Under the pieces are notes generated by a model. It worked only from the letters and a program-made list of their open reading frames with translations. It was not told where the DNA came from and searched no databases. A stretch of DNA of 64,000 nt from Schistocephalus solidus (taxonomy: Eukaryota > Platyhelminthes > Cestoda > Diphyllobothriidea > Diphyllobothriidae), in NCBI GenBank assembly GCA_017591395.1, contig WEDG01005286.1, forward strand, positions 49,326-113,325, read 5' to 3'. This document shows, in pieces, positions 35,030-44,765 of this stretch. How positions within the stretch are numbered: the first letter of the stretch is position 1; every line of letters starts with the position of its first letter. The translations under genes and the position numbers were made by a program.

Positions 35030-35570
35030 GGAAAATCATGACTCGAGCAGTTCACGGCTTACGCAGTTGTCGCCTCTAGCGAGAATTTCGGTTTCATCAA
35101 ACTTGAATGTGTGGCTGGGTCCCGTAGAATGAGCCGCGACTTGGGAGCTGGCATCGTTCCTCCTCACTGCTGCTGCGTGGTCGGCCATTCGCGTTCGGAG
35201 TACTCTTTCCAGTTTCTCCGACATAGTTGCTTTGTCCATACCTGCATCAGACCCGATAAACGACCCCAGATGTTTGTTGCCGCGGCAGTGGGTCTTTTGG
35301 CCTCATGATCTGACGCCTTATGGTTGCCTCCGGTCCGTGTGCAACTTTAACGCCAAGGGGTTTGAGAAGGTGACTGACGGCAATGGGCCCAAAGACCCAC
35401 TGCCACGACAACAAACATCTGGGGTCGTTTATCGGGTCTGGTACAGTTGTGGACAAAACAACTATGTCGGATAAATTGGAAAACTACTGGAAACGCGAAG
35501 AGCCGAGAACGCAGCAGCAGTCAGGAGGAACGATGCCAACTCCCAAGTCGCGGCTTATTCTACTGTCCTA
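35030..35570. mobile_element. Penelope-like GIY-YIG fragments in head-to-head arrangement
   Basis: On the minus strand, MADHAAAVRRNDASSQVAAH with FDETEILARGDN and SRELLES (35239-35036) is the end of a GIY-YIG endonuclease. On the plus strand, KDPLPRQQTSGVVYRV, CGQNNYVG and then AAAVRRNDANSQVAAYS (35395-35570) is the same domain. Between them, 35249-35301 and 35384-35441 are inverted copies sharing AACGACCCCAGATGTTTG. Two copies of one family therefore meet in opposite orientation. Confidence 0.75.
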
Positions 35571-35862
35571 ATTACCGTTAAAATCACGAAGAGCGAAATC
35601 CTCGGAATACAAATAAGCTAATGGTGGAAGTGGAAAAATATGGAAAACAGTGGAGTTGGTGTGGCGGTATATTCCAGGGAGGGGGGTCACCTGTTACCGT
35701 GTCCTAACTGTAACCCCCAAGCTAAGCCTAACGCTAACTCCTCACCACAACCCTCTGGAATTACGCGCAAGACTGTCTGTATTAAGGGAGGGGCTTAGAG
35801 CCATGCCCTACCGGCTGTGGCGTGAAAGAGAGCGCGGTTAAAAGTGGCTCTTAAAAGGAGAC
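35571..35862. other. Spacer downstream of CDKAL1
   Basis: Contains a run of TAACCCC- and CTAACGCTAACTCC-like strings (35700-35750), similar in style to the interior of the inverted-repeat element at 32904. The 3' UTR of CDKAL1 would lie here. A clear polyadenylation signal was not identified. Confidence 0.4.
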
Positions 35863-36189
35863 CTAGTTAGTGCACAATGGACAATGAAAAAAAAAACAGG
35901 GTAGATTTACGAGGAGTTTTGCGTTCCAAGATGACAAGGAAGCCGCCTTGGCGGTTGGAGGCGAAAAAGAGGCGTTCTGCGGCCTGGAAGCGGCGGCAGA
36001 CTTGCGGCTCCGAACTTGAAGGGGCACCTCGGGAAGCGCGATGTCCAGCGCCTCGGCCTCTGGACCCTCGAGGAGGGAGTTGAAGGGACCCCGGTCGACG
36101 ACGCGACCACGCATAAAGAACTTGTCACACTCTTTCACCTCGGCGAGAACAATGAGTCCGCGGAGGTCGACTTCCTTCGGTAGAAGGAT
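35863..36189 (-). CDS. CDKAL1: CDKAL1 coding exon 9 and stop
   Basis: Encodes [40 protein letters not shown] (end of TRAM), then a low-complexity Ala/Ser/Pro region and a short hydrophobic end ([18 protein letters not shown]). Acceptor CTGACCATAG, phase 0. The end could be a reduced ER anchor. A GTAAAT inside the last codons could also act as a donor to an unseen final exon. Confidence 0.85.
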   Translation of the reverse strand: MLLPKEVDLRGLIVLAEVKECDKFFMRGRVVDRGPFNSLLEGPEAEALDIALPEVPLQVRSRKSAAASRPQNASFSPPTAKAASLSSWNAKLLVNLPCFFFHCPLCTN

Positions 36190-36346
36190 CTATGGTCAGA
36201 AAAACGGGCGGGGGGTTAGTAGGCTGGTACCATGATGAATGAGTAGTCTAGATCAAAGATAGGGTTAAACCTTATAAAATCGCTTCGGAAATTCCCTGCA
36301 TGTAGGGTAGACAGTAGAATTTCCGTGCTCACGTTTGTGTCACCTA

Positions 36347-36399
<53 letters not shown>

Positions 36400-39300
36400 T
36401 ATTATATGTATGTTGCTATAGGTGCAACAGGCAAGAAGTATAAAACTGTTTCACGGTCATTACCGATCATTAGTACGTCATATGCCTTGTGCATTGAGGA
36501 ATATATACATGTCAAACAATCGTATGACACTCACTAATGTGGTCAGGATCACACTTGATCCCATTACGTCCGCCCGTCAGCTAGCCACTGGCGATAAACG
36601 AACGTTGTATCATAAGACACATGCCACATATATATTATAGGTATGTTGCTATATGTGCAACAGGCAAGACGTAGACAGCTGTTTCACGGTCGTTACCGAT
36701 CATCAGTACGTCATATGCCTTGTGCAGTGAGGAATATATACATGTCAAACAAGCGTATGACACTCACTGATGTGGTTAGGATCACACTTGATCCCATTAC
36801 GTCCGCCCGCCAGCTAGCCACTGGCGATAAACGATATATATAAGGCCATTCCAGTCTCCCTTATCTTTGTCAGTCATGGTATTCTGCCTATACCATAACC
36901 TGCCGTGCGGCTGCTGGCGGGGCTGGAGAGTGAGCCACAAGGCACAAAGAGACGAGTGAGTCCTGTAATCGATCGGTAAGGGCCCATCTACCATTGTTAA
37001 TATTCCCGATCGAAACCGACAAGACGAGCTCGTGTCGCGGCGAGTAGAGCTATGGACTTCTAACAAACCGGTCACGAGATCGAGCCTCGGGCGCCGCAGC
37101 GCCGGGGGTTGAGTATGACTGGCTGATGACGGCTAATAAGCCAGAAATGACCATTCCAGTCTCCTTTGTCTGGGAGGGCAACCTAACTTCAGACGCGCCA
37201 AGCTGCAGGAAGCAGCAGCTGACACCGCCCTCTAGCCTGGTCGGCGGCCAGTGATGCCTGAGGCAATCGAACGGCCGTTATCGGCCATTGGTTAACCGAT
37301 AGCAGAAGAGAAGCTCACGTTTGGCCCCAATTACCAGCCAACAGAGCATGTCAGCCCGGCTATCGTGCGGCAGCTGGGGCCAGAACGTAGGGCACAGGGG
37401 ATGAAGAGGCGAATCCCAGGTGCACGTAAGATGCACTTGCATTCCTTTATCTCACCCACAGCTCTACTACAGGCCCGGTCAGCCAAGCGCTAGTAAAGAG
37501 CCTTTCCCGCGCAATGAAAACAGCTGCGTGTATGTAGCCTAATAACACCTGGCGGATTGATATAAACAGACAACACGGCGGAATTGTCCTCAAGGTTTAA
37601 GCGCCAGGGCTTTACAGACAGCACTTTGTACTTACCTGTTCATAAGCCTTTGTATGTCCAACCCAATGCAGTCCATCGGTGCTGGTCTCCGTTATGAGGA
37701 CACGATATTGAAGACCCTCCCTTCCGGCGTAAGGCCGATAGCTACGAAAGAAGTCATGCAGGAGGCGAGTCCGTTTCTTCACCTCCGCAGTAGTGGCCTC
37801 CCTGTTGATGGTAAAAAAACAGACATTTAAGCAGTCAGCAAAGGGTGGAGAGGAGGTAGGAGGAGGAGGAGGAGGATGATAAAGAGAGAGATGGTGGTGG
37901 TGGTGGTGGAGGAGGAGGAAGAGAGCAAGCGATCGCAAAAGAAGACCTTTTCATGGTGGCTGCTGGAGTCCCCGGTCTGGCGAAGAACTGATTCACGTAA
38001 AGGACGGGAAACTTGTAACGCTCCACCAGTCCAACAGTCTCCCGAAAGTCTGGCTCTGTCTCGTTGGGAAAACCGCAGATCAAGTCTGTGGCGATAGTCA
38101 GCTTGTGCCTAAGCAGACAGAAAAGAGCATCAGGCAGGAGGAAGGGGAGCTCAGCCAGTAGTAAACAGATTCTGGCGAAGACCATGGACCTTACTTGGGG
38201 TTCGCAAAGTTGACGTTCTTTGTTAGGAAGTCCACAACATGTGAAAACTCTTCAACTGTGTATTCTCTCCGCATAGCACCCAGAACGCGATTAGAACCTA
38301 CGGACGCGGGGGAAGAGAGTCAGAAAGTTATTACGGGAAAATCAGGGGCTAAGTCGGACGAAACATGGGTGAGAGAAATCATAACTTTTCAGCTGTCTGC
38401 CCCTCAGTTGAATTCGCGTGCTTATAGAAATGAAATTTCGGCGGTACATATTTTAAGCAGGGATATTCCAGCTTCGAGTTCTGGCAAAAGATAGTTGTTG
38501 CGAAGGGCAACTGATGCGATCTGGCACGCATCTTTTCACACTTGAGTGATAGCAACAAAAAAACTCGCACGAACTTCTCCTTTGGAATTTGGACATTTGT
38601 ACCTCAATGACACCACGAGTTTAAAGGGACCTGTGTGTTGAAAAGGGCTATTATTTTTGGATATTCAGCTGTGAAAGGTATTTCACGTGAATGAAAAAGA
38701 CGGGACAGGGCGTCTGAAATGTTGCAACGGGTATGGACCATACTGTATACTTCAGAATCAGCGTGAATAAAACGACAGATAAGATGCTGCATGAAGGTCC
38801 ATTTCCCAGTTTTAAAAATATCATAATTTCAAATCATTATAACCCAAAAGTCACTCTTATTCCAAAAAAATTGAAATTTGAAGATGCCAGCAAATGCGTA
38901 CATTAAGAATAATTTGTCCGTATTTTCTATGAAATATATTTGAATAAGGGCACCGAAAATCAATGAGAAAATACATACTATTTGAATATTCATTTTCATT
39001 GTGTGGTTTCTGCGGGCGAATCGGCATCCTGAAGTGTCTAAAATGTCTTTGGATTATGTCGCACGGTAGTCAATATTACAACCCAACATAACATATTCTT
39101 TTCGAATCGAAAGTATATGTCAGAAGTACGGTTAACATTTCCTGAGGTCGGCTAGATACCGCATATTAGGAAGTTAAATTGATCAAACATGACTGTAAAA
39201 GTCTAGATGAGTAGTGAGTGTGCGCTAATCAAAGTTCCAACTGACAAAGCGAGCTTCCCACAGCCTATGACTGGTTCTTCACTCCCTTGGGCAAGAAGCG

Positions 39301-42300
39301 AACAATGATGTCCTTCTTTAGAAAACAGCAGCGCTCCACAGGTTGGCGGAAAAGGAAGGACTCGGTCGTTTTCCCGGGTCAAGTTTACCTTTCGGAATAG
39401 CGATCGCCTTCATTTGATAATCAGAACGCTGAAAATGGTAGTAACGTCGACGACTGTAACGCCGTCAAGGCGAAAGCCATTTACATGACAATTATAAATT
39501 TAAAAGGACGACCTCTAATCAACAAATTAGATAAATAAACAGAGCCCAAAAGCCGTTTTTTAGAATAAGGGTCTCAAATGCATGGATCTCCAAGTTTAAA
39601 TCAACACATAAACGCGGATCAGCAAATAACCTACGAGGGCTACTTAGTTTAGGATGAAGTGCTGGATTGGGGAAGAGTTATCCAGAAAAATCAAAACAGC
39701 AAACTAACCCGATTGGACAGGTACGTGGAGGAAGGTGTAGACGCGTGGATGCCTCAAGACCGCAGCGATCTCGTTCAGTTGATCCAGAATGTATGGGGGA
39801 TTGGTCATGCCCAGTCGAAGCATACAGCCAACCGGAATGACGGGTACCAAGTTTATGAGCAAATCTGCAAGTGTAAGATGGTTTGGCCATTGGCTGGCCA
39901 CAACTGAGGATACGATCTTCGGGGGGGGAATTCGCTGCGGGACAGATCACGTCCATAGGCGCCAAGGTCTTCAGATGTCAGCCAGACTTCCTTGACTCCG
40001 TCTAAAATAATGACTACTTGTTAGGAGTCAGTAGGTAGTTTTGTTCTACTACAACTGGTTGGTAGGGAAGAAACGTAATCCTACACCTGCAAAAGCCTCC
40101 TGTGCTCTCTGCACTAACTCTGTTATCGGGTAGCTGGCCAGAACACCACGAGCGTGCTTCGTCTTGCAATAGGTGCAGGCATTCAGACAGCCAGTGCTGA
40201 TAGCAAGTATCTCGATCAGTGGATTCCGTCGAATTTTAGGCAGGGATAGGGGTGCACCGCCCAGGCGGCGGTGTTTTGGGTCATTCTCATCAATCCGTTT
40301 CTCCATGAAACGAACCGTGTTGCCTGCAACGATAGAGAGAAACAGGTTAGTTGTGAGGGTCAAAGAAGGCGCCTGGAAAAACGTTTTTGGGGAGGGGGAG
40401 TCCAGAGGAGCGTGGGGCACTAGGCGTGCAGTCAATCCGTCTAAAAAGCCCTTACCCAAAAGCGTCTGCTCAACGACCTCCACAACTCGATCGATCTGTT
40501 GAACACCGATAACGCTGACATCCTTAAGTATAAATAGGGGAATATTAGATATTAGTAAAAATTACGGACAAAACTTTAACTGACAAAGAACACTGCAAAG
40601 AGTTTTCGATGTCCTCAATTAGGTTCTCTGATCATGTTGGTGGTCTTCGCTGTGTTCGATCAAGAGAATAGAAGAATAAAAACCGGGGGATTCAGAATTA
40701 ATTGTTGTGGAAACCCAGTATACGAGGATTTGAAATTTTCCAGAAAGGTTGTACTGAAAGCTGGGAATTAATGATGGTTTGGTGACTACTTTTAAAACCC
40801 AGGCATTCTCCCACTATTCTGCGACGCCATTCAAAAGGTTGCTTTTTGGGTAACACCAATTACGTGTTATGGGGGGTCGGGAAGATCAGCTGGTTGACAC
40901 ACGGGATTGAGTGTTTAATTTCCTGGGCTCGATTTTTAGAGATAGGAGCGCTGCATTCAGAGAGTCAACCGTAGGGGGAGAGGATGGCTGACGAAAACGA
41001 GGAGACAGAGACAGTCGCTTCCGATTTCTCCGTCATCATCAGCCAGCCATACCTCAACCAGACTTTGTTGGCAATTGATCACTAAGTCAAACGTCCTAAC
41101 ACTAAACCATGAGGTTTCTATCCTTTCAGCAACGATCGGTAATATTCATTATAATGAAAGTAGCGCTATAAAGATCTGATTGCATGATAGAATACGCTCA
41201 TTTCATCTTGCGAGGAAACTCCATTAGGAGTAATCGCAAGCGGTCACATGCCGACAGCTGATAACAACGGAAGGAAAACAGCAAGGCCGAAACGCGACTG
41301 CAATAGACCTTTCTAACGTCATTCAAGCGCAAGGTTATGGGACGAAGAAATCACTGTCTAGCGTCGGCTAATAGAACAGAAATAAGCCCTTCAGTCTTCC
41401 TATTCCGTGGCGATATTTTATCCATTGGGATTGCTTGTCAGTATGTGACTCTGAGGCTCCAAGGCAAAATGGAACGAATAGGCGCATTCATGCAATCAAA
41501 TCTTGTACACACGTGTCAACACTTGAAATTCTTTTTTATGAAGTATTCTCTATATCATGGGATGTGCGCTCACGAAGCAGGTCGCGGGACATTGTCGACG
41601 GAACAACGGCTCCGTGGCTCAATGATAGATGGTTGGACCTAAGAACGTTAAGTGAGCAAAGATCCCGGGTTCAAATCTCAAATCATGCGAATCTTGGGTT
41701 GGGTAAGCCTGGCTGAAGATGGCTAATGAGCCAGAAGTTGTCTCCCTTGTCTCCTTTCAGTACTCCTTGCTACATCATTACTGGTAACCAGGTAAAAGCC
41801 TGAAATGGATCTGCATTGAGCTCAGTGGCTCAGGTGGACAAGCACCCAATCGTTCGCGCCGATAAAAGCGAATAGGCGAGTCCCATGAAGCAATTCAGAT
41901 AGCACTGGAATAAGAATTTTATTGGCCTGACGTTCCAGTTTCTCACTCGAACCGATGATCATCATCATCATCATAACCCCCTTGTATGCGCTTTTCTCGG
42001 GTGATGGATCAGAGTGAGAGTTCAAACATCAGGCCAATAAACGTCTTGTTCCACAATCGCATCTTCTCCTTCTAATTAGTGGCTCGTTCGTTGTCTAAAG
42101 ACCCGACTAACTACCTTAGTTTATTTAAAAACCCGCTGGGATTTCAGCAAGAAGTATAACTCACGTAGGTGAACACAATAAGAAATGGTGGAAATATGCA
42201 GGTCAAGGGATACAGAAGTGAAAAAGAGGGGAAGGAGGTCGTACCTTCAAGTACTTTGCAGTGGGACTACCTTGGGGCACACAGCCAGCCACGACCACCC

Positions 42301-44731
42301 GCTTTCCCTTTGCCTTGGCCTCAAGTACGGCGTTTCGGAAGTGATCCTCCGCGGGTCCCTTGACAGTGCAACTGTTGAGGAGCCAAAGATCAGCGGCCTC
42401 TCGTGCAGATGCCTTGGAGGTGACAGTCGGGATACGTTGACTGGGCTGCTTCTGGCAACAAGCACCACCCTCAGTACACCCAGACTCACAGTCGGCCGCT
42501 GAGTCACCGACGGCAGGGTGGTGGACTTTAGGTCGATTAATGCCAATAACCTTCTGCTGCTGCTGCTGCTCCTCCTCTTCGTTTTCAGCCCCTCCGAGAG
42601 TGACATCGTAGCCGTATGCTGCCAACAGACCCGCCATATATTCGGCATCGCTGGTGTTATGAGCACAGCCCCACACCTGCACAAAGATTTTCTGAACACC
42701 TGGTGACAAAAGGAAACGATAAAGAGGACGCAGAAGTAAGTGGTGGTGGTGATTGTGGGGCAGCAACAGCAGCAGCAGGAGGAGGAGGAGGTGGAGAGGA
42801 CGCTTTTGTTTCCCTGCCCTGCCGGAGGAGGGCACGTAATTGGCAACAGTGAGCAGTAGTGTGGGAACTTCAAAGCTAAAATTCCGGCCAATTACCACCC
42901 CCGTCTCCTGAATGAATGCGATACTGAGGGCGCACAAGAAGAACACGCTTGAGGAGTACGGAATCACTCTCGAAGTCGATATCGTGCCGACATTCGCGCT
43001 CGATAAGTAGCCCCTGGCCGATCTACCTACCTAGTCTAGTGATAATAAGAGGTTGGGGCCTGCCACGGCACGAGTCTCGGTTACGCGCTGCATTGGGTAG
43101 CGGTTCCGGACCGTGTGACACGTTCTTGAACTCCGCGAGGGCAACTGTTCATCAAGAGTCCCTACGTTAACGATAAAAATTTTCACTGGCAGTAAGGCCA
43201 ACTATTATTGCACCACTGCGAGGGTTGCAATTAACAACAATCTCACCCACATTCGGACTGGCATTCGATAAGTTTGCGGCTTATGAAACATCTTGTTTAA
43301 GTACGTCGTGAACTGGATTATTGAGATAGACTCTACGGCTTCTTGTTGGCAATTTCGCGCCAATATGCGCTCAATATATATCATAGATAGCAATAAGTTT
43401 ATTCACCAATAACGAACCTCTAAAATTGTGGATTGCCAATTGAGGTAGGTAAACATTTTCGGATATCACGCAATCGGATTCCTACCAACCTTATACAGTA
43501 CGGACGACATTTTGGACACACTCGATGGGGCTCCCAAGTTTTTCATAATCTTCAAATAGGTATATAGGCACGCGCGTATGCTTCAATCAACTCAGAGACC
43601 CGCGTATGCAGAGCATACGTTCGGTCGTTTCTTCAAGAAACGCTGGACTACGAAGGTGCAAGCCAAGCTCAGCGAGAGGTCCTTGGTCCTTGTCAGATCT
43701 TGTTTTATTTGCGGTGTATGGGCGATGATAGAGCAAGCTAACAGCTCTGTACGAGCTCTTGGCTAATGACACCCAGCTTGGGGAAAATTCTATTATGTGG
43801 TTGGAAAAGGTGGAGTCAAGGAGGCCACCGTACGATAATTTGAATCGTAGAGTTTTCACAGCGACTAGAGCAGGCAATAACGACTAAAATAACATAGGTT
43901 ACCAGCCACCCATTAGTCTGAGTTAAAGTGTCAATCTTCGATTGGTGAGTCAATATTTTAGTGACAGAATATATTGCCGGCGGAGGGACTCTGTCAAGGG
44001 CTGGATGTATCAAATTGGACTTAGTGTAGTTGAAAGTGAAGAAAATACTTCTGGAAACAAAAGAGGAAACCCCAACCATGTCGTATAGAAACAGAACTGT
44101 GAAAACACTGGCAACTTACACCGACTGGATTCGGACAGTCAGTTATGAACTTAAGAAGGTCAAAGATATAGCAGAAAGATGCAACCGAGTCAGGATAGAG
44201 TAGCTGAAATTTAGATTTGTCGGCCAGAACACTCGGGAGTATTATGAACTGAGGTCTTGCCATGACAATTCAGTTAACGCCGGTGTGCAGGCAGGACCAA
44301 AGTGGACGGAGCCAGTCAACGCTCGTACCCGGAGACTCCATTTTGGCAATGTGCCTCTTTCGACATGAACACTGCCGTTATTTATGTAGATTAAAACCGC
44401 AAGAACAGAGTAATGTGATAACCTGGCAATAAACCGTAGACCCCCTTGGCTCCGGTGACGCAAGCACTCCACCGAAGAGCTAAATCAGGAAGAATGAAAA
44501 TTCAGGAGTAGCGGTTTCATAACCAAAAAGTTTGTCTCACAAGGCAGCAGGCCTTGGACCTTGGCAAACAAACAAATACGTAAATTCAGGACATACAAAC
44601 CTACCGGGTATGTTGTCGCCCGAGGGATCTTCGCAAGCTGTTTGGAGCTTCTGTTTACGGAAGCGAGGGTTAACGGTGTCCTGAACTCGTAGCGGACTAG
44701 TATGTCCAATATCAATTTCTTCAATATCCAT
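35863..44731 (-). CDS. CDKAL1: CDKAL1, tRNA-A37 methylthiotransferase (gene span, nine coding exons)
   Basis: CDKAL1 converts t6A37 to ms2t6A37 in tRNA-Lys(UUU), using two 4Fe-4S clusters and S-adenosylmethionine; in animals it is anchored to the ER. The joined exons give about 645 residues (human 579). Seen: the methylthiotransferase domain with Cys54 (VWGCAHN), Cys153 ([17 protein letters not shown]) and Cys182 (VVAGCVPQ) for the first cluster, the radical-SAM motif C262-x3-C266-x2-C269 ([19 protein letters not shown]), [41 protein letters not shown], and a TRAM-like end ([10 protein letters not shown] to [16 protein letters not shown]). All exon boundaries are GT-AG with matching phases. 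One frame break occurs in exon 5. A 60-residue insertion sits in the first domain, and the C-terminal anchor is short. Confidence 0.93.
36345..36395. repeat. (TA)n microsatellite
   Basis: About 23 TA units, just before the 230-bp tandem repeat. Confidence 0.95.
36406..36840. repeat. Two-copy tandem repeat of about 230/205 bp
   Basis: Copy 1 (36406-36638) and copy 2 (36639-36840) share TATGTTGCTATA, CAACAGGCAAGA, GTTTCACGGTC, CATATGCCTTGTGCA and CGCCAGCTAGCCACTGG with few changes. Copy 1 has an extra end (CGTTGTATCATAAGACACAT). Function unknown. Confidence 0.85.
36848..37000 (+). mobile_element. SINE family 1, headless copy
   Basis: Starts within the core (CATTCCAGTCTCCCTTATCT), then GGGGCTGGAGAGTGAGCC and ATCGATCGGTAAGGGCCC of the 3' module. 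It is followed directly by another copy. Confidence 0.65.
37010..37175 (+). mobile_element. SINE family 1, partial copy
   Basis: A weak A-box region and a good B box (GGTCACGAGATCGAGCCTC), then the core GACTGGCTGATGACGGCTAA and CCATTCCAGTCTCCTTTGTC. The 3' module is missing. Confidence 0.65.
37636..37801 (-). CDS. CDKAL1: CDKAL1 coding exon 8 (start of TRAM domain)
   Basis: Encodes [40 protein letters not shown] and [15 protein letters not shown]. The second half is the start of the TRAM domain, which binds tRNA. Acceptor TTACCATCAACAG, donor GTAAGT, phases 2 in and 0 out. Confidence 0.92.
37802..37946 (-). other. CDKAL1 intron 7
   Basis: A 145-bp intron consisting largely of (CCT)n/(CCACCA)n simple sequence on the minus strand. 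Confidence 0.8.
37947..38108 (-). CDS. CDKAL1: CDKAL1 coding exon 7
   Basis: Encodes [40 protein letters not shown] and [11 protein letters not shown], the last radical-SAM strands. Acceptor CTGTCTGCTTAG. The donor GTCTTC is weak but it is the only site that keeps phase with exon 8. Confidence 0.9.
38195..38297 (-). CDS. CDKAL1: CDKAL1 coding exon 6
   Basis: Encodes [20 protein letters not shown] and [13 protein letters not shown], matching the [20 protein letters not shown] segment of animal CDKAL1. Acceptor GCGTCCGTAG, donor GTAAGG, phases 1 in and 2 out. Confidence 0.92.
38298..39708 (-). other. CDKAL1 intron 5
   Basis: A 1,411-bp AT-rich intron. No mobile element, RNA gene or ordered repeat was recognised. 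Confidence 0.7.
39709..40001 (-). CDS. CDKAL1: CDKAL1 coding exon 5, with a frame break
   Basis: Starts [19 protein letters not shown] near 40000 and ends [20 protein letters not shown] to FLHVPVQS, both clear family segments. They lie in different frames. Between them is a run of eight G on the plus strand (39921-39928). One more base there would keep the exon in frame. A 47-bp GT-AG micro-intron (GTGATCTG to CCTCAG) would also restore frame but would delete the conserved RD after YG. Outer acceptor TTATTTTAG, donor GTTAGT. Confidence 0.82.
40087..40323 (-). CDS. CDKAL1: CDKAL1 coding exon 4 (radical-SAM cysteines)
   Basis: Encodes [60 protein letters not shown] and [18 protein letters not shown]262, C266 and C269 form the C-x3-C-x2-C motif that binds the SAM-cleaving cluster. 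Acceptor CTATCGTTGCAG, donor GTGTAG, phases 1 in and 1 out. Confidence 0.94.
40456..40522 (-). CDS. CDKAL1: CDKAL1 coding exon 3
   Basis: A 67-bp exon encoding [20 protein letters not shown] and LL, then the first base of a Gly codon. It aligns with the [19 protein letters not shown] segment of animal CDKAL1. Acceptor ATACTTAAG, donor GTAAGG, phases 0 in and 1 out. Confidence 0.92.
40975..41125 (-). mobile_element. SINE family 1, minus-strand copy
   Basis: The minus strand has an A-box relic (CATGGTTTAGTGTTAGG), the core GGTATGGCTGGCTGATGATG and then diverged CTCTGTCTCCTCG. The B box is damaged. It points away from the copy at 41604. Confidence 0.6.
41604..41775 (+). mobile_element. SINE family 1, plus-strand copy
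   Basis: The head has GTGGCTCAATGATAGATGG and TCCCGGGTTCAAATCTC (A and B boxes). The core reads GGGTAAGCCTGGCTGAAGAT then GGCTAATGAGCCAGAAG, ending near CTCCTTTCAGTACTCC. Confidence 0.7.
41924..42042. ncRNA. Facing pair of hammerhead-like Penelope sequences
   Basis: The minus strand (41966-41924) reads GATCATCGGTTCGAGTGAGA, then AACTGGAACGTCAGGCC. The plus strand (42001-42042) reads GTGATGGATCAGAGTGAGAG, then TTCAAACATCAGGCC. Both align with the better motif at 32067-32106 and continue into the same CAATAAA tail. The core is degraded in both, so neither should be active. A (ATC)n run has expanded next to the minus-strand copy. Confidence 0.4.
42245..42699 (-). CDS. CDKAL1: CDKAL1 coding exon 2
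   Basis: The acceptor is TTTTGTCACCAG and the donor GTACGA. It encodes residues 43-194, starting [21 protein letters not shown] lineage-specific insert of about 60 residues (roughly 78-143) holds EEEEQQQQQ and a Cys-rich patch ([15 protein letters not shown]). The family resumes at [11 protein letters not shown]. All three cluster cysteines of the methylthiotransferase domain lie in this exon. Confidence 0.93.
42700..44604 (-). other. CDKAL1 intron 1
   Basis: A 1,905-bp GT-AG intron. Apart from a Cys-codon-like (CTG/CTC)n stretch near 42765-42800, no element was recognised. Confidence 0.8.
44605..44731 (-). CDS. CDKAL1: CDKAL1 coding exon 1
   Basis: The ATG at 44731 encodes [20 protein letters not shown] and continues to DPSGDNIP, with donor GTAGGT (phase 1). 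The start MDIEEID resembles the DDIEDI of animal CDKAL1, which supports the choice. A good acceptor (TTTCTTTTTTTCAG) ends 17 bases before the ATG, so a non-coding or trans-spliced leader exon is likely. Confidence 0.88.
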
Positions 44732-44765
44732 AATATTCGGTTGAGGTTCTGAAAAAAAGAAACTC
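44732..44765 (-). promoter_or_regulatory. 5' UTR splice acceptor upstream of the CDKAL1 start
   Basis: The minus strand has TTTCTTTTTTTCAG followed by 17 bases of 5' UTR and the ATG. It could accept a cis-spliced leader exon or a trans-spliced leader; flatworms use both. No upstream exon was identified. Confidence 0.6.

Larger units (their letters stand above)
36190..37635 (-). other. CDKAL1 intron 8
   Basis: A 1,446-bp intron with a (TA)n tract, a 2-copy tandem repeat and two SINE pieces. 37180-37600 holds nothing recognised. Confidence 0.8.
40523..42244 (-). other. CDKAL1 intron 2
   Basis: A 1,722-bp intron holding two SINE copies in opposite orientation and a pair of facing Penelope/hammerhead-like sequences. 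Confidence 0.8.

Noticed and set aside
35640..35860. A second inverted-repeat element like 32904-33268
   Set aside because: The ends share only short G-rich blocks; a terminal inverted repeat could not be supported.
42203..42891. Overlapping 214-codon minus-strand frame with poly-Ser and poly-Cys
   Set aside because: It is out of frame with CDKAL1 exon 2, which has clear family motifs.
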